NCBI GenBank assembly: GCA_018714895.1
Contig: DVMQ01000015.1
Coordinates: forward strand, 1-64,000
Length of the DNA: 64,000 nt
Reading direction: 5' to 3'
Source of the DNA: Coprovicinus avistercoris
GTDB taxonomy: Bacteria; Actinomycetota; Coriobacteriia; Coriobacteriales; Atopobiaceae
Made by a program: the position numbers and the translations under genes. The notes beneath the pieces were generated by a model, which searched no databases, had not been told where the DNA came from, and worked only from the letters and a program-made list of their open reading frames with translations. Positions 1 to 9,517 of this stretch are shown here, piece after piece; the stretch's first letter is position 1, and each line of letters begins with the position of its first letter.

Positions 1-224
1 ATGTCATGATCGTTATTGGTGGCCGTAATTCGGCAAATACCACTCGCTTGGCAGAGATTTGTGCCACATACTGCAATAACACACATCATGTAGAAACGGC
101 CGATGAACTGGCTGCGGATTGGTTTGAAAACGCTGAAATAATTGGTATTACTGCCGGCGCATCGACACCAGCCTCACAAATCGCATCGGTTCAAACTCAG
201 ATCGAACAGCTCTGCCATGACTAA
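1..224 (+). CDS. ispH: 4-hydroxy-3-methylbut-2-enyl diphosphate reductase, C-terminal part
   Basis: Partial gene entering from the left edge; about 73 C-terminal codons are visible and end in TAA. The fragment carries the IspH C-terminal signature: MIVIGGRNSANTTRL, then HVETADEL, then GITAGASTP. These segments line the HMBPP substrate pocket in the family. IspH is a [4Fe-4S] enzyme that makes IPP and DMAPP in the last step of the MEP isoprenoid pathway; the cluster cysteines lie upstream of the window. The next gene starts inside the last codons (ATGACTAA overlap), suggesting translational coupling. Whether this IspH carries an N-terminal fusion cannot be seen. Confidence 0.9.
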   Translation, partial: VMIVIGGRNSANTTRLAEICATYCNNTHHVETADELAADWFENAEIIGITAGASTPASQIASVQTQIEQLCHD

Positions 225-1659
225 CCAAGATTTACAAAGCACAAGGTATCAGGGTTCCCCTGATACAAAACGCTCCGATTATGCCTCCACACGCGTTCAG
301 CGAAAGGGCGCATGGATTTCTTACGTGGAGCCCGGAAGCCCCGCCGATATTGCAGGAATATATCCGGGGCTGTGTGTTGAAACTGTTAATGATGTTCCGC
401 TTGACGATATTATCACCTGGCGTTGGGAGGGCTCAGGAGCGACTGTTGAGCTTGATTTGAAAGACGAGCAAGACGTTGCTTATGAGGTCGAATTAGTACG
501 TGAACCAGGTCAATCGTGGGGCATTGAGTTTGAAGATGTCCTGTTTGATGGCATAAGAACATGTCGTAACGCCTGCTTGTTCTGTTTTATGGGTATGCTG
601 CCACCGGATGTTCGTTCGAGTTTGCTGCTCCGAGATGATGACTATCGTCTCAGCTTTCTACAGGGCAACTTTGTCACGCTCACCAACGTGTCCGATGAAG
701 ATATTGAGCGTATTATCTCTTGGCGTTTGGAACCCATGAATGTCTCTCTTCATGCCATTACGCCGGAAGTGCGTCGTCATCTCATCGGACGCAACGAAGC
801 TCGTGGACGAGAAGCACTCGAGAAGCTTTGTGATGCAGGTATCGAAGTACATGCTCAAATTGTTCTTTGTCCTCATATCAACGATGGGGAAGAGCTTCTT
901 CGCACTCTTACCTGGGTTGAAGAACACCCCACCATTACCTCGCTTGCCATAGTGCCAATGGGCTATACCAAATACAGCAAGGCTTTTACAAGCTCATATT
1001 CAGATGACAAAGAGGCTTCGCGAGCTGTTATAGAAGTGGTTCGTCCATTTCAGGAACGCGCTCGCGAGCAACGGGGAAAAACTATCTTCCAACTTTCTGA
1101 CGAATTTTATCTCGATGCCCAGGTGGAAGTGCCACCCGCATATACCTACGATGGTTATCCGCAATTCTATGATGGCATTGGTATGCTCAGGAGTTTTCTT
1201 GATGAGACCGATGAGCTCCTTTTATCCGCCCATGATGAGATAGAGCAGCTTCAAAGCCAGCTTACACAAGGTGAAACAACAGCCCTTCTCATCTGTGGAG
1301 AAGCAGCCTTTGATGTTATTTCACATCTTTGCAGTGCATGGGGAATAGCAAAAGATGTGCAGCCCTATGCTATCCGTAATGATTATTACGGGGGAGACGT
1401 TAACGTTACTGGCCTTGTGGTTGCTACTGATTTGCTTTCCCAGCTTCCTCAGCAGCTTTCTCATACTCGTATTGTTCTCCCTGAAACAATGCTCAATTTT
1501 GATCATATGACCCTAGACGATTGGTCGCTTGCCGATCTTACTCAAGCTCTTGAAGCGCGTAGGGGAACTGTTTCTGTATGCGAGACCTCTCCGGGTAAAC
1601 TCTTGGCACATCTCATGGAACATCTCGGTCAGCGCTCTGGAACAGCCGGAGTGGAGTAG
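217..1659 (+). CDS. DUF512 family protein with PDZ-like domain and radical-SAM-type cysteine motif
   Basis: 480 aa from the ATG at 217, which overlaps the ispH stop by 8 bp. The frame is open upstream to 142, but that stretch lies on ispH codons. Residues about 28-85 look like a PDZ domain (VEPGSPADIAGIYPG). A CX3CX2C motif follows at Cys116/120/123 (CRNACLFC), typical of radical SAM proteins, then the conserved LLLRDDDYRLSFLQGNF segment of the DUF512 family. The family is conserved in Firmicutes, cyanobacteria and Coriobacteria; I know of no established function. The position between ispH and der, in a tightly packed run with ribosome-assembly genes, may hint at an RNA or ribosome role, but that is inference. 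Confidence 0.88.
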   Translation: MTNQDLQSTRYQGSPDTKRSDYASTRVQRKGAWISYVEPGSPADIAGIYPGLCVETVNDVPLDDIITWRWEGSGATVELDLKDEQDVAYEVELVREPGQSWGIEFEDVLFDGIRTCRNACLFCFMGMLPPDVRSSLLLRDDDYRLSFLQGNFVTLTNVSDEDIERIISWRLEPMNVSLHAITPEVRRHLIGRNEARGREALEKLCDAGIEVHAQIVLCPHINDGEELLRTLTWVEEHPTITSLAIVPMGYTKYSKAFTSSYSDDKEASRAVIEVVRPFQERAREQRGKTIFQLSDEFYLDAQVEVPPAYTYDGYPQFYDGIGMLRSFLDETDELLLSAHDEIEQLQSQLTQGETTALLICGEAAFDVISHLCSAWGIAKDVQPYAIRNDYYGGDVNVTGLVVATDLLSQLPQQLSHTRIVLPETMLNFDHMTLDDWSLADLTQALEARRGTVSVCETSPGKLLAHLMEHLGQRSGTAGVE

Positions 1660-1713
1660 ACTTATTTGCGCCGGATTGAAGTAGGTCCGACGGAAACAAA
1701 TGAGGAGAATCTC

Positions 1714-3027
1714 ATGTCAAAGCCCATCGTTGCCGTGGTAGGCCGCCCCAACGTGGGGAAGTCCACCCTGGTAAACAGAATTTGTGTTGCCCGTGATGCC
1801 ATTGTCCATGAATCTCGTGGTGTCACACGCGATCGTTCGTATCACACTGCCGACTGGTCAGGCCGCGATTTTGTAGTGATAGATACGGGCGGTTTGGAAC
1901 CAAAACGAACCGATGATGCTTTTGCACCACGCATTCGTGAACAAGCAGAGGCCGCCTGTGAAGAGGCCGACGCTATCATTTTTGTCGTAGATGGAACCGT
2001 CGGTGTTACCGATGAAGATGAAGAAGTTGCACGCATTCTTCGTCGGACTAAAAAACCAGTATTTCTTGTTGTGAATAAACTCGACAATCCTGATTCCGAC
2101 GGTGCTATCTGGGAGTTTTACTCTCTTGGCGTGGGCGAGCCTCGACCGGTATCTGCTGTACATGGCCATGGCACTGGCGACTTGTTGGATGATGTCATTG
2201 CGGTGCTCCCCGAGGATGAAGAACCCGACTATCCAGAGGACCTTATCAATGTCGCCATTGTTGGTAGGCCAAATGTGGGCAAGAGTTCACTTACCAACAG
2301 GCTTGCAGGAAAGAGTCGCTCCATTGTTTCTGACATCGCAGGAACGACTCGAGATGCCATCGATGTTCTCGTTGAGCAGAACGGCGAGCGTTTCCGTCTG
2401 GTAGATACTGCAGGCATGCGACGTCGCAGTGTTGTTCACGAAGACGTTGAATATTACAGCATCGTTCGTGGTCTCAGAGCCATGGATAAAGCAGATGTGT
2501 GTCTTCTCGTGGTAGATGCAACCGACGGAGTGACCGAGCAGGATCAAAAGGTAGCCTCAATGGCTATCGAGCGTGGTTGCGGCTTGGCCATCCTTCTTAA
2601 CAAGTGGGATCTTCTCACCGACGACTACGCTCGCGAAACTGTTATGAATTCGCTCGCACAGCGCATGACATTTGCTTCGTGGGCTCCTGCGCTGCGCATT
2701 TCTGCTTTAACCGGACGTGGCATTGATAAGGTTTTGCCGCTCGCTGCCCGTCTGGCTCAAACGCGTGAACAGCGTATTCCCACTCCACGCCTCAACGACA
2801 TGGTGACAAAGATTCGTGAATCTGGTCATACCATCGTAGATGGCCGGCGTCGACTTAAAGTTCACTATGCAACTCAGACAGGCGTTTGCCCGCCCCAAAT
2901 TACCTTCTTCTGCAATGCTCCAGAGCTCATTGACGATAATTACGAGCGTTATCTCGAAAATCGCCTGAGAGAAACATTCTCACTTGAGGGAACGCCGGTA
3001 AGACTTCGTTTTAGAAGGAAGGAGTAG
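1714..3027 (+). CDS. der: Ribosome-assembly GTPase Der (EngA)
   Basis: 437 aa. The ATG at 1714 is chosen because GAGGAG lies just upstream and the protein then starts MSKPIVAVVGRPNVGKS; a TTG at 1666 in the same frame has no such support. Two tandem GTPase domains are visible, each with a GRPNVGKS P-loop (about residue 10 and about residue 180). They are followed by DTGG and NKLD in the first and DTAGMRRR and NKWD in the second, with a KH-like C-terminal domain. Der acts in 50S subunit maturation. The plsY ribosome binding site lies in the last der codons, so the two are probably cotranslated. Confidence 0.97.
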   Translation: MSKPIVAVVGRPNVGKSTLVNRICVARDAIVHESRGVTRDRSYHTADWSGRDFVVIDTGGLEPKRTDDAFAPRIREQAEAACEEADAIIFVVDGTVGVTDEDEEVARILRRTKKPVFLVVNKLDNPDSDGAIWEFYSLGVGEPRPVSAVHGHGTGDLLDDVIAVLPEDEEPDYPEDLINVAIVGRPNVGKSSLTNRLAGKSRSIVSDIAGTTRDAIDVLVEQNGERFRLVDTAGMRRRSVVHEDVEYYSIVRGLRAMDKADVCLLVVDATDGVTEQDQKVASMAIERGCGLAILLNKWDLLTDDYARETVMNSLAQRMTFASWAPALRISALTGRGIDKVLPLAARLAQTREQRIPTPRLNDMVTKIRESGHTIVDGRRRLKVHYATQTGVCPPQITFFCNAPELIDDNYERYLENRLRETFSLEGTPVRLRFRRKE

Positions 3028-3028
3028 C

Positions 3029-3715
3029 GTGACTTCCTTAGAAGCGCTTATTTATTGCATTGTTGCAGTGCTCATTACCTTTTTTATCTGCGCAATTCCT
3101 TCGGGATATCTCATCTCTAAGCAGGGATCACATGTAGATGTTCGTAAAGAAGGGTCTGGCAACATTGGCACTACCAATGTTGCGCGCTCAGTTGGAAAGG
3201 GAGCCGCTGCTCTGACGCTGCTTTGCGATGCAGGCAAAGGGTTTATCTGCGTTGGACTCGGAAAGCTCATTGCTTCTCAAATCTTCTTTGGGGGAGCTCT
3301 GTGGCCCTTTGTTCCTTCAGGTCCATTGAGTTGGATCACAGGGGTGCTTTTGCTCAGCGCAGTTCTTGGTCATATTTTCACGCCATATCTAGGTTTCCAT
3401 GGCGGTAAGGGCATTGCTGTTGGTTTTGGTGCCATGCTCGCTGCTGCACCTTTAGGAGCCTTAGGGCTTTTGCTGGTGTTTGTTGTCGTGGTAATTCCCA
3501 CTCGTTTTGTTTCGGCAGCATCGGTATGTGCGGCAATTTCTCTTCCAATTTGGAGCGTTGTGATCTATCACGCTACCTTTGGCTTTCTTATTCCTGCGCT
3601 CATTGCCTGTCTTGTTGTTATTTGGGCTCATCGTACTAATATCAATAAGCTTCTTCATGGAGAAGAACGTCGCTTTGCCTTTCATCATGACGATTCGGAG
3701 AGCAAAACAAAGTGA
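3029..3715 (+). CDS. plsY: Acyl-phosphate glycerol-3-phosphate acyltransferase PlsY
   Basis: 228 aa, GTG start one base after the der stop, with GGAAGGAG inside the end of der. It is a multi-span membrane protein carrying family motifs: SGNIGTTNVAR near residue 45, a lysine-containing DAGKG loop, and GFHGGKGIAVGFG near residue 125. PlsY transfers acyl from acyl-phosphate to glycerol-3-phosphate, the first acylation of membrane phospholipid synthesis. The C-terminal tail is charged. It overlaps gpsA by 4 bp (GTGA), which fits well because GpsA makes the glycerol-3-phosphate substrate. Confidence 0.95.
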   Translation: MTSLEALIYCIVAVLITFFICAIPSGYLISKQGSHVDVRKEGSGNIGTTNVARSVGKGAAALTLLCDAGKGFICVGLGKLIASQIFFGGALWPFVPSGPLSWITGVLLLSAVLGHIFTPYLGFHGGKGIAVGFGAMLAAAPLGALGLLLVFVVVVIPTRFVSAASVCAAISLPIWSVVIYHATFGFLIPALIACLVVIWAHRTNINKLLHGEERRFAFHHDDSESKTK

Positions 3716-4725
3716 GTCGCATAGCAATAATTGGAGCGGGATCATGGGGCACTGCTGCTGCCGGCCTTGTCGCAAAACATGCTGATGAAGTTGTACTGTG
3801 GGCACACTCCCAAGAAGTTGCCGATGGCATCTGCCAAACCCATAAGAATCCACGCTATCTGAGTGATTACGAGCTTCCGCATAATGTAGAAGCTACGACC
3901 TCCCTTACTGATGCTCTCGAAAAGATAGACGCTCTTCTTGTTGCAGTACCCTCATCACATCTGAGGAAAACACTTCTTGCGGGAGCTCAATTTATCGCAT
4001 CGTCCACGCCTGTTTTGGTACTCACAAAGGGAATTGAGCGCAAAACTGGCTACACCATGGCTGAGCTCGTGGGCGAAGTGTTGGGAAACCCATCTCGAAT
4101 CTGTGCACTCTCGGGCCCCAATCATGCAGAAGAAATCGCCGCTGGTAAATTGTCTGCTTCTGTAATTGCCGGAAACTCTCGTGAAGTCTGCACTTCTTTT
4201 CGTGATCTTCTCATTGATCGAGCATTTCGAATCTATGTGAGCTCCGATTTAGTTGGCGTTGAGGTCTGTGGCGCTACCAAAAATATTATGGCTATCGCTG
4301 CGGGTACAGCTGCAGGCCTTGGCTTAGGTGACAATGCACTTGCTGTTATCATGACGCGTGGACTCGCTGAAATGGCACGCATTTCTGCTGCGTGTGGCGG
4401 CGATCCGCAGACGTGTATGGGTCTTGCTGGCATGGGCGATCTGGTGGCCACTTGCACATCTCGCCATTCTCGTAACCGATGCTTTGGCGAACAACTCGCA
4501 AGAGGTATTACACTCTCAGAATATGAACGTAAGACACACATGGTAGTAGAAGGCGCTTATGCCGCTACTGCTGTCCATGAACTCGCATGTCGTTTGAACG
4601 TAGAAGCACCTATTACAAGTATTGTGCATCGCGTACTTGATGAGGGGCTTTCTGTTCAGACTGCCATGGGTGAGCTTTTGTCGCGCGTTCCTGGTGAAGA
4701 GTTTTACGGTTTCGATAAAGAGTAA
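3712..4725 (+). CDS. gpsA: NAD(P)-dependent glycerol-3-phosphate dehydrogenase
   Basis: 337 aa, GTG start overlapping the plsY stop as GTGA. The N-terminus has the Rossmann motif GAGSWGTA, followed by VLTKGIE and a SGPNHAEEIAAG segment. The catalytic-lysine region GATKNIMAIAAG and the substrate loop AGMGDLVATCTS-RNR are all present at the expected spacing. The enzyme reduces dihydroxyacetone phosphate to sn-glycerol-3-phosphate. Full length for the family. Coupling with plsY puts supply and use of glycerol-3-phosphate in one transcript. Confidence 0.97.
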   Translation: MSRIAIIGAGSWGTAAAGLVAKHADEVVLWAHSQEVADGICQTHKNPRYLSDYELPHNVEATTSLTDALEKIDALLVAVPSSHLRKTLLAGAQFIASSTPVLVLTKGIERKTGYTMAELVGEVLGNPSRICALSGPNHAEEIAAGKLSASVIAGNSREVCTSFRDLLIDRAFRIYVSSDLVGVEVCGATKNIMAIAAGTAAGLGLGDNALAVIMTRGLAEMARISAACGGDPQTCMGLAGMGDLVATCTSRHSRNRCFGEQLARGITLSEYERKTHMVVEGAYAATAVHELACRLNVEAPITSIVHRVLDEGLSVQTAMGELLSRVPGEEFYGFDKE

Positions 4726-4740
4726 GAGTGGAGGCTTTCC

Positions 4741-5415
4741 ATGCTCGAAGATGTTCTCATTGCCCCATCAATTCTCTCTGCAAACTTTTTGGAGTTGGGC
4801 AGTGAGCTGGAGCGTATATCCAGCGCTGATTTAGTGCACTTTGATGTAATGGACGGCAGTTTTGTTCCCAACCTTTCTTTTGGTATTCCCATTTTGAAAC
4901 AGGTAAAAAAGGCAACAGAGCTTCCTTTGGATGTCCACCTTATGATCGAGCACCCCGATAGTCTTCTCGATGATTTTATTGATGCGGGTGCCGACTATGT
5001 ATGCTTCCACCAGGAAGCCGCTCCACATGCTCATCGACTTATCTCTCATATTCATGAGCGGGGTTGCAAAGCAGCCATGGCACTCAATCCCGGTACAGCT
5101 CCCTGTGTGTTGGAGTCGGTTGTTGGCGATCTCGATATGATTTTGGTCATGACCGTAGACCCTGGTTTTGGTGGACAGGCCTTCATTCCTTCGTCGATTG
5201 AGAAAGTTCGCGAGGTGCGGGCGCTTTGTGATCGTCATGGTGTTGCACCCCTCATTGAAGTTGATGGTGGTATTGGTACTGCTAACGCTGCGGCCATCTG
5301 TGAGGCTGGAGCCAATGTTCTGGTTGCAGGAAGCTCGGTTTTCCGCGGTGATTATGCTGACAATATTCAAAGCATCCGCGAACAAGCACGACAGGGCATT
5401 TCGAGGCAAGCATAA
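4741..5415 (+). CDS. rpe: Ribulose-phosphate 3-epimerase
   Basis: 224 aa with GTGGAGG upstream of the ATG. It is a TIM-barrel enzyme with APSILSANF, VHFDVMDGSFVPN (metal-binding His and Asp), DVHLM, TVDPGFGGQ and VDGGI, all in family order. It interconverts ribulose-5-phosphate and xylulose-5-phosphate in the pentose phosphate pathway. Normal length, and it ends two bases before the cysteine desulfurase start. No regulatory site is visible between gpsA and rpe, so it is probably read through from the upstream genes. Confidence 0.96.
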   Translation: MLEDVLIAPSILSANFLELGSELERISSADLVHFDVMDGSFVPNLSFGIPILKQVKKATELPLDVHLMIEHPDSLLDDFIDAGADYVCFHQEAAPHAHRLISHIHERGCKAAMALNPGTAPCVLESVVGDLDMILVMTVDPGFGGQAFIPSSIEKVREVRALCDRHGVAPLIEVDGGIGTANAAAICEAGANVLVAGSSVFRGDYADNIQSIREQARQGISRQA

Positions 5416-5417
5416 CG

Positions 5418-6593
5418 ATGCAGAAATCAACAACTGACCCTATATATCTTGACTATGCAGCAAGCGCACCATTGCGTCCGGAGGCACTTGCTGCCGAAGC
5501 TGCATACCGAAGCCTGCGGTGTGCTGGTGCAAATCCCAACTCCCTCCATACGCTGGGACGAGAAGCTGCGCGAGAACTCGATAAAGCACGTCATACCTTT
5601 GCTCGCGTACTTGGTGGTGGATTTCGGCCAAGCGATATTATCTTTACCTCAGGTGGTACCGAATCAAACAACCTTGCCGTTATTGGTCTTGCAGAAGGAA
5701 TGCGTGCGCGCAACAGCAAGCGTACATGCGTCGTGCTCGCTGCAATTGAACATGATTCAGTTCTCGATTTAGCGCCTGTCTTGCGTGGTCGTGGCTTTGA
5801 AGTGCGCATCATTCGACCAAAACACGACGGCACAGTAGGATCTGACGAGCTGCGTTCTGTGTTGGATACAAACTGCGCGCTTGTCTCTGTTATGGCTGCA
5901 AATAACGAGACTGGCGTTTTGATGGATATAGCATCCCTTGCAAAGCTTGCTCATGCCTCGGGGGCACTTTTCCACACCGATGCCGTACAGGCATTTTGCC
6001 GTGTTCCGCTTGACCTTGCTGATGTCGATGCTGTCAGTGTTGCCGGTCATAAGATTGGCGCTCCTGTAGGGACCGGCGTGCTCGCCGTTCGCTCACGGTG
6101 TCCTCTGAAAGCTCAATCGTTTGGTGGGGGACAAGAAGCAGGAAAACGAGCGGGGACCCAGGATGTTTGTGGTGCGGTTACCTTCGCCCAGGTAGCAGAT
6201 GCCGTCTTTCATAACATGGATACGGTACGGCCCCTCGTTGCTGCACGTGCCAATCGTCTTTACGAGCGACTCTGCGCACCTGACACCCAGATTGTCCCTA
6301 CAACACAGGCTCATATTGATGACACGCGTCTTCCCGGTTTGGTAAGTGTTATGGCATCACATGTAGATTCAGAGTCACTCGTTTTGCGTCTTGATGAAGC
6401 GGGTTTTGAAGTCTCTGCTGCATCTGCCTGTTCGTCCGGATCCCTTGATGCAAGTCATGTACTTCTCGCAATGGGTATTCCACGAGACCTTGCTTTGGGC
6501 TCACTTCGTATATCATTCGATGAACGCGTTTCAGATCGTGAATTAGATTTGTTCGCAGAGGCACTTCTCAACATCGTTGCATCTGCACGTTAA
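5418..6593 (+). CDS. NifS/IscS-type cysteine desulfurase
   Basis: 391 aa, class V aminotransferase fold. It begins with YLDYAASAPLRPEA; the PLP lysine lies in SVAGHKIGAPVGTG (Lys212) and the persulfide cysteine in SAASACSSGSLD (Cys338). Such enzymes take sulfur from cysteine for Fe-S clusters or tRNA thiolation. No iscU, sufU or mnmA gene adjoins it. The only sulfur-accepting protein in the window is ThiI at the far right, which lacks a rhodanese domain and would need a partner like this one. That pairing is inference. The start two bases after the rpe stop implies cotranscription. Confidence 0.93.
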   Translation: MQKSTTDPIYLDYAASAPLRPEALAAEAAYRSLRCAGANPNSLHTLGREAARELDKARHTFARVLGGGFRPSDIIFTSGGTESNNLAVIGLAEGMRARNSKRTCVVLAAIEHDSVLDLAPVLRGRGFEVRIIRPKHDGTVGSDELRSVLDTNCALVSVMAANNETGVLMDIASLAKLAHASGALFHTDAVQAFCRVPLDLADVDAVSVAGHKIGAPVGTGVLAVRSRCPLKAQSFGGGQEAGKRAGTQDVCGAVTFAQVADAVFHNMDTVRPLVAARANRLYERLCAPDTQIVPTTQAHIDDTRLPGLVSVMASHVDSESLVLRLDEAGFEVSAASACSSGSLDASHVLLAMGIPRDLALGSLRISFDERVSDRELDLFAEALLNIVASAR

Positions 6594-6658
6594 TACCGTG
6601 CTATGCTGCATGGTGTTCTCTCAAAAGGAATAACTATTACTCAACCATGGAGGTTCTA

Positions 6659-7381
6659 ATGACGCGCACGGAAGCCCTGGTAAGGCTCCAGCAAGTAGAT
6701 CTCGAACTCATTCGCCGCAAGCGCGCATTGGAAGCCTTGCCTCAAGGAAACAAAATCAAAGAGATTCGAGCTGCAGCAAAAAAGCTTGCCTCCGAGCTCA
6801 CTAAAATCGTAGGCATTCGCAAAGATATTGAGATGGATCTTGCTGAAAACTCAGAACAGCACAATAAAATGGCTCATCTTGTAGATAAGGTTCAACAAGA
6901 CGCACTTGAAGGCCCACAGGATTACAAAGCTGTACGAGAACTTGAGCAGCAGCTTACTCATTTAGCCAAGCGCCTGGAGAAGCTTGAATTTGAGCGCAAC
7001 GAGTTGGAAAGCAAGCTTGCTAAAATCCAGACGTCAGAGAAAAAGGCCCGTGAGGTTGCTGAGCGTCTTTCACAGGAGGGGCACGCACAGGCTACGTCCT
7101 ATCAGGAACAGAGCGCTCAGATAACTGCTGAGATTGAAAAACTCAGCGCTGAACGTGAAATGCTTGTGAGTGAGCTTCCACAGGAGCTTCTCGATACCTA
7201 TGCAAAGGCATGCAAACGCTTTGATGGCCTCGCAGTAGAAACACTTACAGGCAACAGGCCTTCAATTTGCCGTGTAACCCTTCAGCCGAGTGACTTCGCA
7301 GACATACGTCGATCTAACGATGATATCTGTGAATGCCCCTACTGCCATCGTATTTTGGTAACTTCAACTGCATTTGAGTAA
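6659..7381 (+). CDS. Zinc-ribbon coiled-coil protein (C4-type zinc ribbon, DUF164 family)
   Basis: 240 aa. GGAGG at 6649-6653 favours the ATG at 6659 over the ATG at 6647, which overlaps that site. Residues about 5-170 are a long, highly charged coiled coil. The C-terminus has CECPYCHRIL (CxC-x2-C spacing), the remains of the zf-RING_7 ribbon. An earlier half (ICRVTLQPSDF) is weaker, with one cysteine where two would be usual. The family is widespread and often described as possibly nucleic-acid binding; its function is not established. It lies 65 bp after the cysteine desulfurase and just before coaBC. Confidence 0.8.
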   Translation: MTRTEALVRLQQVDLELIRRKRALEALPQGNKIKEIRAAAKKLASELTKIVGIRKDIEMDLAENSEQHNKMAHLVDKVQQDALEGPQDYKAVRELEQQLTHLAKRLEKLEFERNELESKLAKIQTSEKKAREVAERLSQEGHAQATSYQEQSAQITAEIEKLSAEREMLVSELPQELLDTYAKACKRFDGLAVETLTGNRPSICRVTLQPSDFADIRRSNDDICECPYCHRILVTSTAFE

Positions 7382-7391
7382 GGCGACATAT

Positions 7392-8654
7392 ATGGCTACA
7401 ACAGAAGAGCAAGTCTCTCGAACTCCTCGCGTACTGCTTTGCGTGACTGGGTGTATTGCAGCGTATAAAGCCTGTGAAGTTCTCAGAGGACTCCAACGTG
7501 CCGGTTGTGACGTGCGTGTTGCTATGACAGAAGATGCTTGTCATTTTGTTGGAGCCACCACATTTGAAGCTTTAAGTACGCATCCGGTCGCACTTGATCT
7601 CTCCACCTACCCAGACTCTTCCATCCCTCATATTTTTCTTTCTGGCTGGGCGGATGTTGCTCTTGTATGCCCGTGCACCGCTAATGTACTTGCAAAGGTT
7701 GCCGCAGGAATTGCAGATGATTGTGTTACGTCAACATTGCTTGCCTGTGATATTCCTGTTTTGATTGCTCCTGCTATGAACAGTCGCATGTGGGCAAATC
7801 AGGCCACACAAGCAAACCTCACTACGCTTATACATCGAGGTATTGAGGTTATCAGTCCTGATACCGGGCTTCTTGCCTGTGGTGATACAGGTACAGGTAA
7901 ATTGGCAGACGTGTCAGATATTGTGAACCAGACGCTCTTTAGAATTTCTCGTCTTCAGCCCTCACTTCTGAGCAACAAACGTGTTCTTATCACTGCTGGA
8001 CCAACCCATGAAGCAATAGACCCTGTTCGCTATATTGCCAATAGGTCGTCAGGAAAGATGGGTTATGCCCTTGCCGAGGCAGCGCGAGATGCTGGAGCAG
8101 ACGTAGTTCTCATATCTGGCCCCACCGCCCTTACAGCACCTTATGGTGTTGAGGTGGTGTATGTGGAATCAGCGGCGCAGATGTATGAGGCTGCTTGTAA
8201 GGCGTTTGAGCAGGCCGACATTGCTATTTTGTCTGCAGCTGTGGCCGACTACACACCGCAACATCCTGCAGATCATAAGTTGAAAAAGCAACACGAGCAG
8301 GATCGGTCGTTGCTTTCCACACTCGCCCTCAAAGAAACTGACGATATTCTTGCAGCGCTTTCTCGCCAGAAAGGGTCGCGCGTTGTTATTGGTTTTGCCG
8401 CCGAGACAACAGATCTTCTCACCCACGCACAAGAAAAGCTCATGCGTAAAGGCTGCGATCTCATTGTGGCCAATGATGTTTCTCGCCACGATTCTACGTT
8501 CGGTTCAGATACCAACCGCATAACTATTCTTTCTCTGGAAGGGGAAGAACAGCTTCCCACCATGTCTAAAGCACAGGTGGCAAAAGAACTGATTATCCGT
8601 GCTGCCGAATTGCTTAAAGAGAATGATTCAGGCCGCCAAGGAGAAATTTCATGA
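7392..8654 (+). CDS. coaBC: Bifunctional phosphopantothenoylcysteine decarboxylase/phosphopantothenate-cysteine ligase
   Basis: 420 aa from the ATG at 7392; an in-frame TTG at 7374 lies within the previous gene. The N-terminal CoaC half is a flavoprotein with TGCIAAYKA, PCTANVLAKVAAGIADD, the PAMN motif near residue 127 and CGDTGTGKLAD. The C-terminal CoaB half has ITAGPTHEAIDPVRYI-NRSSGKMG, LSAAVADYTP and the KLKK lysines. Together they turn phosphopantothenate plus cysteine into phosphopantetheine for coenzyme A. The last codons overlap the nfo start (ATGA). Confidence 0.96.
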   Translation: MATTEEQVSRTPRVLLCVTGCIAAYKACEVLRGLQRAGCDVRVAMTEDACHFVGATTFEALSTHPVALDLSTYPDSSIPHIFLSGWADVALVCPCTANVLAKVAAGIADDCVTSTLLACDIPVLIAPAMNSRMWANQATQANLTTLIHRGIEVISPDTGLLACGDTGTGKLADVSDIVNQTLFRISRLQPSLLSNKRVLITAGPTHEAIDPVRYIANRSSGKMGYALAEAARDAGADVVLISGPTALTAPYGVEVVYVESAAQMYEAACKAFEQADIAILSAAVADYTPQHPADHKLKKQHEQDRSLLSTLALKETDDILAALSRQKGSRVVIGFAAETTDLLTHAQEKLMRKGCDLIVANDVSRHDSTFGSDTNRITILSLEGEEQLPTMSKAQVAKELIIRAAELLKENDSGRQGEIS

Positions 8655-9508
8655 CGTTATCGGTAGGATGTCATCTTTCTATCTCCCAATCGGGCGGATA
8701 TGAAGGGATGGGCCAAACAGCCTGTCGGATTGGTGCTACGACCTTTGCTTTTTTCACGAGAAACCCTCGTGGCGGTTCGGCACGCAAGCCCGATCCAGAT
8801 GATATGAAGCGCTTGAATACACTTATGGAGCAGCAAGGATTTGGAAAGCTTGTTGCTCATGCGCCATATACGCTCAATCTCTGCTCCGCAAAGCCTGACG
8901 TTATTGACTTCGCTCGCAGAGCCATGCGAGAAGATCTGGAAACTCTGGAGTATTTACCTGGGATGTATTACAACTTTCATCCTGGCTCTCATCTAAAACA
9001 GGGTTCTGAAGTTGGTTGTAGCCTTATCGCCGAAGGGCTCAATGAAGTCTTGGTTCCTGGGCAATCTACTAAAGTTCTTCTCGAGACCATGGCTGGAAAA
9101 GGAACTGAGGTGGGGCGTACCTTCGAGGAGCTTGCACGCATCATTGATGCAGTTAAGCATGATGAGCTGGTGGGAGTTTGCCTCGACACATGTCATGTAA
9201 ACGATGCTGGCTACGATATAGCACATGACTTAGATGGTGTTCTAGAAGAGTTTGATCGGATAATTGGACTCGACCGTCTCTGTGCTTTACATCTCAATGA
9301 CTCCAAAAATCCAGTTGGTGCACATAAAGATCGCCATGAATGTCTCGGGAAGGGTACGCTTGGTTTAGGCTTGTTTGAACAAATCGTTTGTGACGAGCGA
9401 CTTTGTAAGCTTCCCATGGTGTTAGAAACACCAAACGATCTTGATGGCTACGCACAAGAAATTGCCTTCTTGCGCGCTGCCGCTCATGAATCTTCTTTTT
9501 TGCAGTAA
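8651..9508 (+). CDS. nfo: Endonuclease IV (AP endonuclease)
   Basis: 285 aa, ATG overlapping the coaBC stop by 4 bp. All the tri-zinc ligand segments of endonuclease IV are visible in order: AHAPYTLNL, NFHPGSH, LLETMAGKG, CLDTCHVNDAG, LHLNDSKN, KDRHECLGKG and VLETPND. It cleaves DNA 5' of abasic sites in base excision repair. Full length. No LexA-type site is visible nearby, and the overlap with coaBC suggests constitutive expression. Confidence 0.97.
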   Translation: MTLSVGCHLSISQSGGYEGMGQTACRIGATTFAFFTRNPRGGSARKPDPDDMKRLNTLMEQQGFGKLVAHAPYTLNLCSAKPDVIDFARRAMREDLETLEYLPGMYYNFHPGSHLKQGSEVGCSLIAEGLNEVLVPGQSTKVLLETMAGKGTEVGRTFEELARIIDAVKHDELVGVCLDTCHVNDAGYDIAHDLDGVLEEFDRIIGLDRLCALHLNDSKNPVGAHKDRHECLGKGTLGLGLFEQIVCDERLCKLPMVLETPNDLDGYAQEIAFLRAAAHESSFLQ

Positions 9509-9517
9509 GGGTATTTG

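Noticed and set aside
4831..5433. 200-codon open frame on the minus strand
   Set aside because: Antisense shadow of rpe; the forward protein is a complete, motif-rich epimerase.
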